Positions 16,901 to 30,821 of a stretch of 64,000 bases of DNA are shown piece after piece (within the stretch, counting starts at the first letter, position 1; every line of letters starts with the position of its first letter). Source of the DNA: Hirudo medicinalis (Eukaryota; Annelida; Clitellata; Hirudinida; Hirudinidae). Location of the stretch: positions 6,844 through 70,843 of the forward strand of contig MPNW01000145.1 in assembly GCA_011800805.1 (NCBI GenBank), written 5' to 3'. The position numbers were made by a program, and so were the translations under genes. The notes below the pieces were generated by a model, which did not search any database, was not told the DNA's origin, and was given only the letters and a program-made list of their open reading frames with translations.

Positions 16901-19081
16901 GGTTGTGCTCTACTGCTCCTGCGAGGTTTGAAATAGACAGCACTCATTTACCGAGATGAAGAGAGCTTAGATATAGAGATTTAGATAATCGAGGATGCCA
17001 ATTTTCTGTCTTTGATCCATTTTTGAAACGGGAATTATATTTGTCCCGATTGGGGTGCTAGGCCATTCTTTATAAATTAGTTTTTATCTTCCTTTGAATG
17101 GCTTAATTTCTTATGGAGTACTGTGAGCTGGAGAGGTATTCGGGTCGTGGTTTAGTAGGCATTCCTCCCTCATCCTCCCATCTGCCGATTCACCTCATTA
17201 GCCGGGAAGAGACGAGATCTGATCTGAACAATCTCTAGCGTGTAGGAGTTCAGGTACCGATGCAGAGGCCGAAGATTAAGAGACCCAAGCATTTTGCCAG
17301 AAGGACCAATAAATGGAGGTGTTTAATGAAATCGCCTGCTTATGAAAATGGATCCAGATTTTCAACCCACTACAGTGGCAATTGTATTGCTGCTATTTAT
17401 TTAGCTCTCCTTGAGTGAATTTGTTTACTGTAAATCATTAGGGACACTCCTTTGGATGTGTATAGTATAGCAGTTCACTGCTGTAAAGTATTGCCGTGCA
17501 CTGCAGGGTCAAGTTTAGGGATTGGCCGCTGGAGCCATAATAAATAGGAATTAACATCCTCATAATAAATAGGAATTAACATCCTCATAATAAATCATGG
17601 ACCAGCTGAATTACCCCATTTCATCTTTTGCATGGTACTAAGCTAAGAGCTGTGAGAATGGTCTCAATTGTTGGCCAAGTGACAAGCAAAAGCCAAATTC
17701 ACAGGCTCCTTTGGTACATAACTCCAATCCCTAACCCTGGAAATCTCTAGAACTGACAAAAGTCATTGCCTGTGAGTTGGCTTTTGCTCATCGCTTCTCC
17801 AAGGACCAATGGTCTCTGTCAAAATATGTCACTGTAATACATCAAAAATGAAACAGAGATGTATGACAAAATAAAATGATGGCCTATGTTTTCTGATTGT
17901 GTTTCAGACTGCCTTTAGAGGAGCTCGAGCAATGGCGGGTGTCATTCGAGAGGATACTCCGGAGTCACAGTGAGCAGTATATCTTCGTATTAAGATACGT
18001 GTCCGATAACTTGAACGTGTTCTGGAAGCATTTGCATTACTAATGCTAGATCGACTGAATTGTATTTGCCATAAAAATGTTCTAAATTTGTTCGCATTCT
18101 TTATCAACGGCTTACTGCCTCTCCATCTCCAACCGGTAGATGGATTTTGCTAATTGGAAATTTAACAATTGGCATCTTTCAGAGGTATGTGGAATGCCTT
18201 GGTGAAGTAGATTTTTAACTCAAGAGCCTTACCTCCACAGCAATGTCGGCATCCCTTGGTAGAATTAATGAGTAATAATAATGCCGACATTTCACTTTAG
18301 GTGGCAGGCAGGTGTTTAGGGAGTTCCTCAAGTCCGAGTACAGCGAGGAGAACATGCTATTCTGGCTGGCCATAGAGGAGTACAGACAGATCGAGGATGT
18401 TAAGGTCAGGGAAGAGAGAGCCAGGATCATCTATGAAGATTACATTTCTATCCTTTCGCCAAAAGAGGTTTTTTTGTCGTTTTCCGAAATTGTAAATGTT
18501 TGAAGATCTATGTGTTAATGTCTATCTTTATCTTCACGTTCACTTTAAAATATTCTGACGTTATCTAATTGTTTATTAATTTTATTTTTATTAATCATTT
18601 TTTAATTATTTTAATTGCTAAGCATTGACTCGCTCTCTCAAAAATAATTCAGCCTTAAGCATTGAAAAAAATTAAGAAGCATTTATTCAAATAACTCAAA
18701 CTTAGATTTAAACTTGGAATTTATTGTAAATCCCCCACCAAAAGAAAATATCAAGAGTGAATGAAGTTTCACTCGTTGGGCATTTGCCTTCTTTTTTTTT
18801 CATCTGCGACATTTCAGGTCAGCTTGGATTCGCGAGTCAGAGAGGTCATCAACTGTCAGATGCCAAATCCCACCAGGTGCATCTTTGACGAGGCCCAGGT
18901 CCAGATCTTCACACTCATGCAGCGTGACTCTTTTCCTCGCTTCCTCAACTCGCAAGTCTACAAGTCCATGCTGCTGGCTGCCGCCCCCTCCACCACCCAG
19001 CCCACGGCCGCCGCCAAGTCCATGGCCACGGTGGCCAACGCCGGATCCGACAGGAACAGCACTGCGCAACAACAGCAATGA
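13966..19081 (+). CDS. RGS17: RZ-subfamily regulator of G-protein signalling (RGS17/19/20 type)
   Basis: GTPase-activating protein for G-alpha i/o/z at the plasma membrane. Exons: 13966-13980 (only MKENK, tentative), 15712-15902, 17908-17969, 18301-18467, 18818-19081. The core from 15712 is phase-consistent (227 residues; 232 with exon 1; human RGS17 is 210). A cysteine string (TTCCFRWCSSCSR) sits just before the RGS domain, the palmitoylation signature of the RZ group, but with fewer cysteines than vertebrate members. The RGS box runs from LPLEELEQWRVSFERIL through FREFLKSEYSEENMLFWLA, IYEDYISILSPKEVSLDSRV and FTLMQRDSFPRFLNS. The tail is Ala/Thr/Ser/Gln-rich. Exon 1 is proposed because its ATG is the first in about 290 bases after the TATA-like box and is followed by AAG|GTGAAG. 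Translation could instead begin at the ATG at 15712. Confidence 0.93.
17536..17596. repeat. 25-base tandem repeat in RGS intron
   Basis: CATAATAAATAGGAATTAAC plus ATCCT occurs twice in full, with a third partial copy. Confidence 0.92.
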
Positions 19082-19922
19082 TCGTCGTCGGTCTCTCGAT
19101 TCGATTGCGGTTAAATTGACTAATTTATTTATTCGTTCGTTCGTTCGATTGCATGTCGTTCATCATTTGCCACCGACGACGACATCCTCGTCGTGTTCCG
19201 GCGCCGTCGTTGTCACTGCATTGTAGTCGTAGTGTTTACGTTGCATCGAGTTAGGATCCGTTCCGATAGGACTTTGAGAAAGGCCGCCTCTGTCTTTGTC
19301 TTTGGATCTTTCCTTTTCTCCGACGGAGATGGAAATGGAATTTCACCGTTCGTTTACTTTCTTTTATAATTTATTGAATCTCATGACGTTCTTTCTACTT
19401 TGTGGCATTGCAGCGTGCGTTTTCATCGACCGCCCGGTCTTCTGGAGGCAGGGGTTCGGGCTCTTCCACCTCGTTCTAGTCTTTTCCAATGGTGATTTTT
19501 GGAATTGGCCGCAGTAGGTTTCTCTCTGATCCTGTTATTGATTTGTGGAAAAATTCGAGGCTCCTTTGACTTGCGCCATTCGCTCGGTCGTCATCGGAAC
19601 GCCAAAGGTGTGATCTGCTCTTTCTCGACATATCACGATTCCTGGATGACCGAGGGAAATTGTCGACCGGCCGTCGTAGGGCTCCGATCTCAATTGGCTG
19701 GTTCTGATGGGTACCCCGCACTACCTCAGATGTCCTTCCCTTTCACTCTGTCGGCCGATCGATTCTAGTCGTACTGGTTTGGTTGCACCTATCTCTTATT
19801 CTTCGAACCGTTTCGTTTTCCTCTCGAGCGTGTCCTCCGTTGTCGACGAAGGAAGGTTGCAGTTCTGCCTTGAGCCTCCTATCCCGTGGTGGTCGACCAT
19901 CTTCTAGTCTTTGGAGTTCGGG

Positions 19923-19928
19923 AATAAA
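19923..19928 (+). terminator. Candidate RGS poly(A) signal AATAAA
   Basis: The first AATAAA downstream of the RGS stop, about 840 bases away. Confidence 0.4.
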
Positions 19929-21717
19929 TGTCGTAGTCTCTTAGTTTTGATATGAATCGTGAAAGTTTGCCAGCACTTGGTCCCACCGACGAGCTCTTTA
20001 ACAATCAAAAGCCATCTGAAGCTAAACAGGTCCTCGTTCGTCGTTTGCGATGCTTATTAGTTGCGCGCATTCGTCGTCGTCGGTTCGTTTGCCGCAGTAG
20101 ATTGATTTGCCATTCTCGACCGGCATCCTCCTCTCGATGCCGTTGCTTTGCGTTGTCGTTGTCGCTCTAGTCGTCGGACCCGATGTAACCTGCCGAGCAG
20201 TGCACCTCGAGTTGTGACTTAATGCACCGGAAACCCATCGGGTCCGACACGCATTTGCACATCTACGCAGAACGATCGCTGACCCCGGCTCTTTGTGTTG
20301 TCCGTTTTGTCGTCTGTTGCTCGACAATCGACTGCCTCTCACCTTTGTCACGTTTCTCCTCCTCGTCGCAGAGTTAGAACCAGCCTTCATGTCGTGCAAA
20401 CACTTGGTAACAGAACCATGTTCTTGAGAGAGAGGCTACTGGCCTCGCTAGCGAGATGCTTACTTTTTTATTTGTGCTGCTCGACGTCTCTCGCAGTCCT
20501 TAGAAGAGTCCCTGACGGTTTCTGGCATCGGTCGTTCTTGATTTACTTCCCACTCTCACGTCCTACTTGAATGGAGATATCTTTTAGATCCCCCTTTAAT
20601 CTCTTCAAACCACGGCCAGAGTTTCTGTTTCATCTCTGTTTGGAGTGTTTAGGGTTGCTTGTCGTCTCGCCGAACAGCCCGGCGGACGGGTCGTTACGGT
20701 TGCCTGTCGGATTGCATTTCTCGTTTGTAAGACAACCATGATTTCGCTCGAAGCATCGCAGTACGTAGCACTCTGGCGACCCCGTCTAGAAACCCGTGCC
20801 ACTCGTCAAAGTCATAATCCCGTTCGTCGTGCTTGGCAAGAAATCGTGACCTAGGGCATCGTCGCACGTACCGTCTCAGGCCTTTGTTTCTGAGGTCGTG
20901 TTTTCATGGTGTAAATATGACGATCGGTGACCCATCGTGGGGGCATTGCACGAGATGGGTTCGCCAGATTCTATTGGCCAGCTCTCGACCCGCGAGGTCG
21001 GGGCTTCTTTGCGCGGACGTCTTATTGTAAACTGTCGAACAGGGATTTTTAAATTATGGTGTCGGAGTTGCGTGGAAGATGACGACGGCTCGTTTATGTG
21101 TGTTTGTGTGCATAGCCTGGACGTGGAACACGTGCGCACGTGGAAGCCTCCTTGAAACGTAACTCTGCAGTCAGGAGAAATTAGTTGCTATTCACTCTCA
21201 CATATTTTTGGATGTTTTTCTTCTCTTTAATTGTCATCGACGACGATGACGATCTTTGTGATGCTCCAGTAGTTTACGTCGGTTTATCGACGGATCTCGT
21301 CGACGAACGACGATTCGTATCGTTCGGTTGCTCGTACTTTCCTCGCCCCTGGACCAAAAAGAGTCTTCTACTTTAAGCACTCATCTGTCAGTTTCCATTC
21401 AGTTCATTGGCTGTGTCAGGAATGTTTGATACGTTTTGCGACCATCTATTTCGTCTATTATCGTTTCATCGAAATTGCGTTTCGTTTGATCGCATGGGTC
21501 GCCACAGATCGGTAGCTCCCCGCTATCTCCAAGCCTCCGTCGCCTCAAGTCTCATCGTCACGAGCAATAATTAAGGGAGCCCTTCCGCTGTGCCGAACTC
21601 ACGACCCCACTCCGAAGTCGTCCAGCTTTCTCCGTCTCATTTTTCCCATCCAGATGTCCGAACATAACATGATTTGAGTCTCTATATTTCTGCTCACATT
21701 CCTAAATCATTCATGAA

Positions 21718-21763
21718 GTAATACTGCTGCTGCTACTACTACTACTACTACTACTACTATTAG
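21718..21763. repeat. (CTG/CTA)n short microsatellite
   Basis: CTGCTGCTACTACTACTACT-type triplets over about 45 bases. Confidence 0.85.
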
Positions 21764-23924
21764 TCCACATCACATCTGGTCGTCCGGTCGCACGAGGAGC
21801 GACGGGTTTGGTAGCGGGATGTGGAAAAGTGAATTTGACCTAGCTATTCATTTTATTCAGTGGAGTTTAGTTGAGCATGTTTATTTGATTTTTTGATGTT
21901 GGCTGTTTATTATTATTCTTAATTTTTTTTTTTCCCAATTATTGATCATGGTGACACGACTTTCTTGAACAATTGTCGGGACCCGTGCCAGATATAAATG
22001 CGCCACTTTCCCTACTGTTTTTAGGCATTTGTTGGTTAATTTTTAAGTGTGCGTGTTTCATTGTATCCATTCAAGAGGTGTCCATTAAATTATCGTATTA
22101 AATTACTTTGTCCTGTTTATTTTCTACTTGCACGACGTTAGAGTAATCATGTCACAAAGTCATATTCTTCATCGGCACCACATTCGGGAGCAGGCACGGT
22201 TTCAGTAGACGACTCTAGTCGCCAAAACACACGATGTTAGTCTGCCATCGCGATTCTTAAATAAAATTGGTGCGTCTAGTGTCGTGGATGCAACATGGTT
22301 TTGGGGTATGAAGTTCGTCAAACTCCGCCAGAAATTGTCGTCGGAGCTCTTGTCGGAGCTTGAAAGTCTGCAAAGGTGGCTGGAAATTGTCGAATTATGT
22401 TAAAAGACGAGATAATTTTGCAAATTTTTAGTAAACTTAACTGTGCTCAATTATAAACTTATTAATACTTAAGTGACGATTTTAATGCCGTCATTTTCTG
22501 CGTTATAGAGAAAATAAGAAAATCTATAGTGGTATGTTCGGCGATTCTTAATGCAAATAATTAAATAACTAAATTTTTAATATTTCGAAATTGGTGGATT
22601 ATTTTTAGAAAATTTTAATAATGGTTCTCGGCTCTTAAGAAGAGCTGCGTTGGCAAATAAATGTGTATGGTTCATCTTTAGGCATTATTCAGTTTTCATC
22701 CGTGTAGTAGTCGGTTCGCCCTGTAGTCCGTCCTAACTTATTTCAGGCGTAGTAGTTTAATTTAAATTCGATATTTTAGAACTTTTAAGATATTATTTTA
22801 GATTTTTGATTACTAAATTTGAGATTCAATCGAGCAGTTTTCTGCTTGTCCAAAACAAAAGGTTATTGAGCTTTCCTACGCTGTGTTGTAACGAATGACG
22901 TTAGCAAAATTTTTAATATTTAATCTTTGAAAATGGCGACTGATCTTGTCGTGGATAGAAGTTGATTTGATATACAATCCATTTAGAAATTAGCTTCGCG
23001 TTGAACTACATTTTCACCTTTGAATGGTGGCATCGATAATTCTGTCGACCTGCGTCACCATTGAGTTCTGTACCTACGCCTGTAAATGATGCAATATTGC
23101 GACGTAATAATATCCATTTCTGCAATCAAATATGACTTGTGGCATTCTATTTATGACTATTCTGTGGACTTCTGTTGTTTCTGACAAGGAAATAAGTTCT
23201 GTAAGGAGATGAATTTGCTCTTGGGGATAAAGCTTGAAACTATTATTGAAGTCAATTTTGACTTTAAAAGTGCTTATTGTGATATCTAGTGTCTATTACG
23301 AGCTGTCGAATTTACCACTACCTGTTTGTAACTGTGTTTCGGGCAGAGATCCAAAAATTAAAAAAATGATCAACAGCTGATAGCTTAAAGGTGCAAAATC
23401 GACTTTAGAGACTAATTTTTGATTAGAAATTTTTCTTTGCCTCCATTAAGTTTTCCTTCTGCCTCTTGTTGCTGTCTCTGTTCTGGACGATGATCGCCCA
23501 AGTGACTCCGGAGCTAAGTCTCGAAACTCCGCTAGAAATATTTCGTCCTCAGAAAATTGAAGTTGAGGAAATTATAGCTATTTTTTCATTGATAATATCA
23601 CTTGCAACTCGTTCGTTTGGAGCGAAGAATTTCAGATCTCTTGGGAATTTCTTCCTTGTTCATTCTGACTTCCTCTTGCCTAGCATGGGATAAACAACTT
23701 TTAAAGCCAATAAATGTTATTTGTAGGCTGGAAACTTGTTTTTTAAGTGCTTTAGATTCTCCAGCTTCACAAATCGTTGTGCTCAGAATTTTCAGAATCG
23801 ATGTCTTCGCGTCTTTAACTTGCTGAGATTTTTATGGCCTTTTCCTGACTCGTGATTTCTAAATTATGCAGTACTTCCATCCAGTGGCCATTTACAAGAA
23901 CAACACAACAACATTATCATCTCC

Positions 23925-25174
23925 ATGGAGAGCAACGACAGCAAGCAAGGCATGCAATCCCAGTCTGCCACACTCTGCAAAGCAGGGTGCGGATTCTATG
24001 GCAGTTCGTCCTCCGACGGCTATTGTTCCGTCTGCTTCAAGCAAAAACTGCAAAGACGTCTGCTTCTATCGGAGGGCGTTTCTGCGACAGCTCCCTCTTC
24101 TTGCGATCCTCCATCTTCCGACGATTCGGCAGACCAAGGTGAAGAAAACGAATCCGAAACCGTCCTTCGAATCCAGAGAGCCGGTGGGTACACGATCGTT
24201 CGTTGAAGCCATAAATTTTCCAATCGGTTACTGACAATCAGTTATCCTTTCCGTTTAAGAGTCCACAGATGACGATGCACCTTCCAACTCTGAGGTCCAG
24301 CCCGCAGAGGATACCTCGGTCACCCCCTCGCCCAACTCCGAGGAAGCCCTGAAGCCCGCTGCCAATCCTACTGCCACTGGAGAGATATCTCTGGAGGGTT
24401 CCTCACAAGAGCCTCGTCAGTGTGGTTGCACTTTACTTGACAGTGTTTTTCCATAAGTTAACGTTATTTTTCTTTTATTATTATTATTATTTGTTATTAT
24501 TATTATTATTATTATTGTTGTTGTTGTTGTTATTGCTTCTAAGATATCACGACATATAAGTCAATCAATTTGATTAACAATTGGTAATCAGTGACCTCAC
24601 GAATAGCGATTAGCAGGAAAACAGAACGTGGTCGTTAGCGACCTAGCGCAAACGAATGTTTAAAGTTTCCTTCGTTTTTCTTTCAGTCGATCTTCGGAAA
24701 AAGCCTCAGGAGGACGAAGCCAAAGATGAACTCAAGGACAAGATTGATGAAGGAGAAGGCGAAGGCTCAAAAAAGAAGAACAGGTGCTTCATCTGCAAAA
24801 AGAAAGTCGGCCTGACGGGTAGGGATCTTGACGTATCGTGTGACGGTGAATTACTTTGTGCTCGAGCGATTCTCGTGACGTCGTTATGACGGTAGGAGAG
24901 GTTCGTGCCGTTCGAAACCGTTGCCGTACGATCGTTCGTGATCGCGATCGACGGCGACCTATCTGACGCAGAATTTAAATTACAATCCTTTGCTGACGCC
25001 GTTGACTCTCGCTTCCTTTTTCCAGGTTTTGGATGTCGGTGTGGAGGTCTATTCTGCGGCCTGCACAGGTACTCGGACACGCACGACTGCAACTTCGACT
25101 ACAAGGAACAGGGTCAACTGGAGATTAGGAAAAACAACCCCAAGGTCACCTTCCAGAAGGTCGCCAAGATATGA
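23925..25174 (+). CDS. ZFAND5: A20/AN1 zinc-finger protein, ZFAND5/6 type
   Basis: Family members bind ubiquitin chains through the A20 finger and couple to the proteasome or NF-kB/stress signalling. Exons: 23925-24183, 24260-24415, 24687-24818, 25026-25174, phase 1 at every junction, 231 residues (human ZFAND5 is 213). The A20 finger has Cys18, Cys22, Cys34 and Cys37 (LCKAGCGFYG...YCSVC). An acidic Ser/Pro-rich linker follows. The AN1 finger begins at NRCFICKKKVGLTG and continues FGCRCGGLFCGLHRYSDTHDC, holding the full Cys/His set. It ends KVAKI, like KIQRI in human. GLFCGLHRYSD is nearer ZFAND5 than ZFAND6, but orthology to the ancestor of both is the safer reading. A 5' UTR exon probably starts at 23872 after ATTATGCAG. 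Confidence 0.94.
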
Positions 25175-25702
25175 CCTCCACTTTCAGCCCCCGTTCGTGA
25201 CAATCGAGAATGCGATCGGACTTTGCCGTGCTCCTCCCGCTGCCGAGCCGCTTTGCTCGGGGAGGTGGTGGAGGACCATGTCGATCCGTCTTTTCGTTCG
25301 TTTATTTCGATCGATCGATTTGCGGGACTTTGCCGTTCTCCTTCGTTCGCTCGCTCTCTTGCATGCTCTCACCTTTCCTGCTGGTCCTTGTGCGTGTGAC
25401 GGCGTGCCGTGGAATGGAAGGCATCCTTCGAACCGGACCGGGTGGATCGCGAGATTTTTGGTTTTAAATTTGTTTGAGATGCTTCTGTTGTTTGCAGGGG
25501 TCATTCGGCCGATCGGTCGAATAACTCGTCATCTTTCATTATTATTATTATTATAATTATTATTATTATTATAATTGATAATTCTTTGAGTCATCTCGAT
25601 GGTGATGCTGTCATTTGCAGGATCCTCTGAGGTCACTTGCCCCTTCACGTTCACCTTGTAAGACTTTGGCAGGCCTAGGAAATGAATTGATTCTGCTATT
25701 AT

Positions 25703-25743
<41 letters not shown>

Positions 25744-26126
25744 GTGTTATTGTGATCATCGTCACATGTCGTCGCTATTTCTGTTGACCCACTCCTTGCA
25801 TTGCTATTTTCATTTCTTTGTTTTCCTTCAAATTCTTTCCCTCCTTCATTATCGATGAATTATTTTCTAATTGGAAAAATATTTTTGGAAGGCAAGAATT
25901 TTTCTGGCAAATCCATTCATTCGTTCGTTCGTTCGTTCATTCAATTATTCGTTCATTCATTCCTTCTTTCGTTCATTCAGTGATGTGTTTATCTGCTCAT
26001 TAATTCTTAATTTTCTTTTACTGCGTCTTGGGGGGTCGGATGAAGCTGACGACATGGACGGTTATTGTCGTTGTTAACGTTATTATTATTATTATTATTT
26101 CGCACCTTATCATTAAACGCGAAACC

Positions 26127-26132
26127 AATAAA
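26127..26132 (+). terminator. Candidate ZFAND poly(A) signal AATAAA
   Basis: AATAAA about 950 bases after the stop. Confidence 0.4.
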
Positions 26133-28239
26133 GGTGCGACGATCCTGCTGTTATAGCCAATTATTCTTCGCCCACTTCCCTCACTCTAGACAGGTAACTA
26201 ACCGTTTCTCTTCATAACTGCATGCCTTAGAAACACGCCTGGGATCAAAGAAGCCCCCCTCAGTGGGAATAAAAGAGCTGATCAACTGGTTTTCAAGTCT
26301 GCTTTTATCCTCAAATATGATCAGAGTATAAAAATGTCCTGGCTCGTGCGACGCCATTGTCGTTTCCAGCTGCCTTGCAGGAGCCGGCTTTGATCGTTCA
26401 CCTGTGAAGTGCACTCTGACCTCTCCGCTCCAATGAATAACCAATAGGAGTAGATCCTGAGTATCTTATGGGTGGTGATTGCACTTGAAGGCCTCGGAGA
26501 TAGAATCGTTCTCGGTGTCTGGGGAAGTTGGGCCTCAGGGGTTAAAGTTCATGGAGTAAATCTTCCTTTATGGGGATATCCTGCAACGGATATCAAAACT
26601 TAGTTGAACAACCGTTGGGGGACTTTATTGGGCTGTGCCTCAGAGTTGAAATAGAAGGGGCCCCCCGTTCCGATGAGCTCAGCTACTCTTTGGCAGACCT
26701 TGATGTCACCTACGGGCGGACGGCTTAAGTAATATGCTTGCGTAAGCCTATGATTAAGTTCAATTTAGGGTCGTTGGTTGACAGGATTAAGGCTGTGATT
26801 GACAGTCTGACTGGTTGGTCTCCCAACGGATAAATTTACATAAAACCAAGTGGCTGCATGGCATGACATGAACATTTTTAACTCTATGATGATGACGTCA
26901 TCTTTCAATTGGAAATCCTAAATCGGAAAGCGTCGTCATCGGGCGTGGTCGCCAACAGTTGGCATGCACCTGGATCGATCTCAGATGATGAGTCTGGTCT
27001 GGAGTGTTTCCCCCCCCTTTAAAAGTGCCCTTAAGAGTGGAGTGAGTAGGAGGACTGTGGTGACGTCACGGTTGATGACGATGCCATGAATGTGGAGCTG
27101 CTGGTGCTGTTGTTGTAATTGTTGTGTGCTGATTCAAATTATTTTGTGTTCTTATTTGGAATGAAAATGATCACTTGAAAAGTGATTTATTTCTTCTTTT
27201 TTGAGAGAATTCTTCATTTTCGGATTTATTTCACTTCGTATTTTTTTTTATTACAATTTCTTCAATTTGCAAAATCTTTTTTAAAATATTAATTAAAGAC
27301 TTTACCATAAATGTGCTACTATTATTATTATTATTATTATTATAATTATTGTTGTTTTATTATTATTATTATTAAATTTTTTTTCTTTATAAAATATTTA
27401 TAAAAAGCAAATTTTCCTTGAATAAATTATTAATTCATTTATAACAACACCGACAAATCTTCTGTTTTGACAATCACAAGACAATCTCATTGGAGGCTCC
27501 GTAACTAGTAGTTGTTTATTTCTTCTGATCGCGCCTACTAATTGTAACGATACAGGTAGCAGTCCAGGTGCGCACCTGCATTAGGCCATCAACTTTTGGC
27601 TGCAGTGCTATATTAACCCAGTTCACACGGTAATAGTCAGCGTACTTGATCGGTGCTTTGGTTTAAAGTTGTGTAACCAGGCATGCCATCTTTTCAATCA
27701 TCTCAGGTGGGAACAGGTAGCTTGCCAGATTTGTGAATGATCGCAAAAAAGGAATCGTCAATTACCAGCTGACCGTGATTGCAACAGTTGACTGACAGTT
27801 TCAATCTTGCAGGATCAGTGGAGGTTAGGTGTCAGATTTGTTGATCTTTTGTCTTGTTATGCATTGTTTTCGTTTTGTAAATGCGATGTTTTTATATTAA
27901 TTCCGTTTATTTGCAAATATGTTTTTGTAATATTCACACGTTTGTTCGTCTTGACATCTCACGAGTTAACTGGTAGACTATGAAGATCAGCATGATCACT
28001 AATATCATTAATGATATTTACGCTTTACCCAATCATTGAGTAGATTTGCTTCGAAGTTCGTGGAAGCCCACTCATGAGATGAGTAGCGAGTGAATGTTCC
28101 TTTGCAACAGTCTTGTGGAACGCGTTTCTAATTCCGAACAAACTGATTGCAATGCTGTTTTTAAGAACAGAATTAATGTTTCGTATTGATTTTGAATTTA
28201 CTTTATTGTTATTAAAATTTTTATTATTATTATTATTAA

Positions 28240-28260
28240 TATTATTACCATCATCATTAC

Positions 28261-28296
<36 letters not shown>

Positions 28297-28320
28297 TATT
28301 ATTAATATTATTATTATTTT
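28240..28320. repeat. (ATC)n/(ATT)n microsatellite
   Basis: CATCAT triplets flanked by ATT triplets. Confidence 0.9.
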
Positions 28321-28900
28321 TAATTAATTTATTTAAAGATATAAATGTAAGAAAGTTTATCGACGACCATAATTTTCCACTGCCGGAGCGGATAAGTTTA
28401 CAATTAACCTTAAAAATATATTAATAATAATTAATATGATTATAAAATAATAATAACAATAATAATAATAATAGTAATAATATCGGAATAGTAATTTATA
28501 CGAACCCGGCTCCCACAACAACCTCATGCATATTCATGATTATGAAGTCATTAACATAAATTACTCTCTTAATATTAATTGGTCAATGCATTCAAATTAG
28601 ACGCCGGACCGTTACCAATGGCTACCTGATTGATGGATTGATTTGGGTGGATTTGAATATTAATTGACAAGTGTCAACACTCCAGACTTTCAAGAGATTT
28701 GCATGAACTGAACGCACCTCTGGAGAGTAGTGGAATGTAAACTGAAATGAGAATCGAAGACGAAATATGATAATGATATTCATACTTATTAAAATAATAA
28801 TGCATAATTCTAATTATCATTCATTTTGATTGTTATTAATTAGCAAGCGTTGTTACTCAATCATTAGGGAATGTGTCTTTATGAAGTTCGTACTTGTCAA

Positions 28901-28960
28901 CGTCAATCGTCAACGTCATCGTCATCATCTTATTATTATTATTTATTGTTATTAATATTG

Positions 28961-28999
<39 letters not shown>

Positions 29000-29052
29000 C
29001 CATCATCACCATCATCATCATCGTCGTCGTCGTCGTCGTCATCATCATCACC
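28901..29052. repeat. ATC/TCG microsatellite, duplicated at 32008
   Basis: Begins with CGTCAATCGTCAACGTCATC, then an ATT block, then CAT and TCG triplets. The first 63 or so bases before the CAT run recur without change directly after the N at 32007. Confidence 0.93.
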
Positions 29053-30602
29053 AATGTCCATGAACATTGCATTCATTCTCTCAAGAATAATATTCTCGCA
29101 CGCCGGCCTGCAATTGATTGAAATGAGTGCATCATTCGAATTAAAACAATTCACCTGCGATAAATTTCAATCACTACGTCAATAAGTCGATTAGAGGAGT
29201 TAATTGTTGCGCAGTGGAGTAATAACCGCTGTCGTCCACAATTCTCCTGAAGTGGTCGTCCGGCATTTTTCACCAATCTAGGGGAATATTATTGCCTTCA
29301 ATATTTTCCACGAATTGTCTCCCCCTTATTTGCTTTATTTTCGACCCTGAAAAAGCGGCACTACGTCTCTTTGGGAAGAGAAGGAAAAAAAGTAGTTCGG
29401 GCAGAAATTATTGCGCCAATATCAGCGCAGAGGAGTGAGTCGGTCGAATGTCCCTCGAAAAAACGTTATAAAACACGCTCGAGCACGATTATCCTCGCAA
29501 AGAACGGATCGAGAAAGAAAACACAAAATGGATCAGCAATCCCGGATGTAAACAATGCGCGGAATGTTATTGCGAGAGGTCCTCAGTCCCGGTGGAAAGC
29601 TTTGGAATCGGCGTCTTGGTGCGCATGCGTCCGTGATTTTTCCATCAGTTACCTGCTCCTTTTAGTGGGACTTTCAGCTGACAGGATGTTTTCAAATTTG
29701 ACAAATTGTGCTGCTGACGGTTCTCCGTGTCTCCAGGAGTTTTTTTTAAGAGTTTTGTTCTTCGAAAGCTTTCCAGGGTTTTTCCAAAAGGTTTTCCCAA
29801 TTTTTTCTCTTCAGTTAAAAATGTTTAAGAATCTCGTTGAAGACATCCATTCCATCACTCCTTTCATCTTTTCCACCTAATTGTCCACCCTTCTGGCTGG
29901 AGAAATTTGCTTTTCGCTGCGAAAACGAGGAGTGGGGAGATTTTTTGTGGAAGCGCCAAAGATGGCGCTAAAGTCATTTCAGCCTTTTTTTCCTCTTCAA
30001 TAAAAATGCGTTTAGGATTACTGGCTGCCTCAGAAGTTCTGGACACGAAGGACACGTCATTCCAGTGGACGACTTGACGGAAGAGCTGATGAAAGACACC
30101 ACGGATTCAAATGATGGATTCTTAAGTTGTGCAGTCTTCTTTAAGATTTTAGATTACAATTATAAACGTTATTATTTTTGGACGTAATTATAAATAATTA
30201 CTAATTACGATTCTATTGAAAAACAATTTTTATTTATTATTGTAATAAAACATGATTATTACTCATCAATAATTACGATTACAAAAGTTTTCAATTACAT
30301 TCAATTGCTTTTTTTTTTAAAATGCGTTTTATTCATCGATGTGTGGCAACATTTTGAACATTTTATTTGTTGGTGAAGAAAACAAGGATTTCAAACAACA
30401 GCAACAAAATCTCGGACCATTCAAATAACGGATGACCATGACTTTGATGATGATGATGATGATGATGATGAGACGACGTCAGTACAATTTCACTCGTAGC
30501 ATGGAGAGGAGATGGATTGGTTGAGATCAAAAGTTGCAGAAGCAAGGACAGGAAGTGCGATTCTAGAAATGACACGAAGTGATAAAGAATGATACACGAA
30601 TC

Positions 30603-30716
30603 AATGCAGAGTGATACGGACTGATACAAAATAACAAGGAGTGATACAGAGTGACAAGGAGTGATACAGAGTGACAAGGAGGGATACAGAGTGACAAGGA
30701 GTGATACGGAGTGAAA
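30603..30716. repeat. 20-base minisatellite
   Basis: Tandem copies of GTGATACAGAGTGACAAGGA, perfect in the centre and degenerate on the left side. Confidence 0.92.
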
Positions 30717-30821
30717 CTGCAACTCCATATTAGAGTTGCGGTACTCTCGCTGTTCCAGATTCCATTAAAGTTCATAATTTTCTCTCGGGCACTTTCTGCA
30801 CTCTCGTCACGTGACGTTCAT

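Larger units (their letters stand above)
19082..23924. other. Long region without a recognised gene
   Basis: The first part is probably the RGS 3' UTR. From about 19.1 to 21.6 kb the sequence is unusually rich in CG-containing words (TCGTCG, GTCGAC) compared with the AT-rich remainder. A TATAAATG at 21993-22000 might mark the ZFAND promoter. The last stretch from the acceptor at 23870-23871 is probably 5' UTR of that gene. I found no splice-supported coding exon. Confidence 0.5.
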
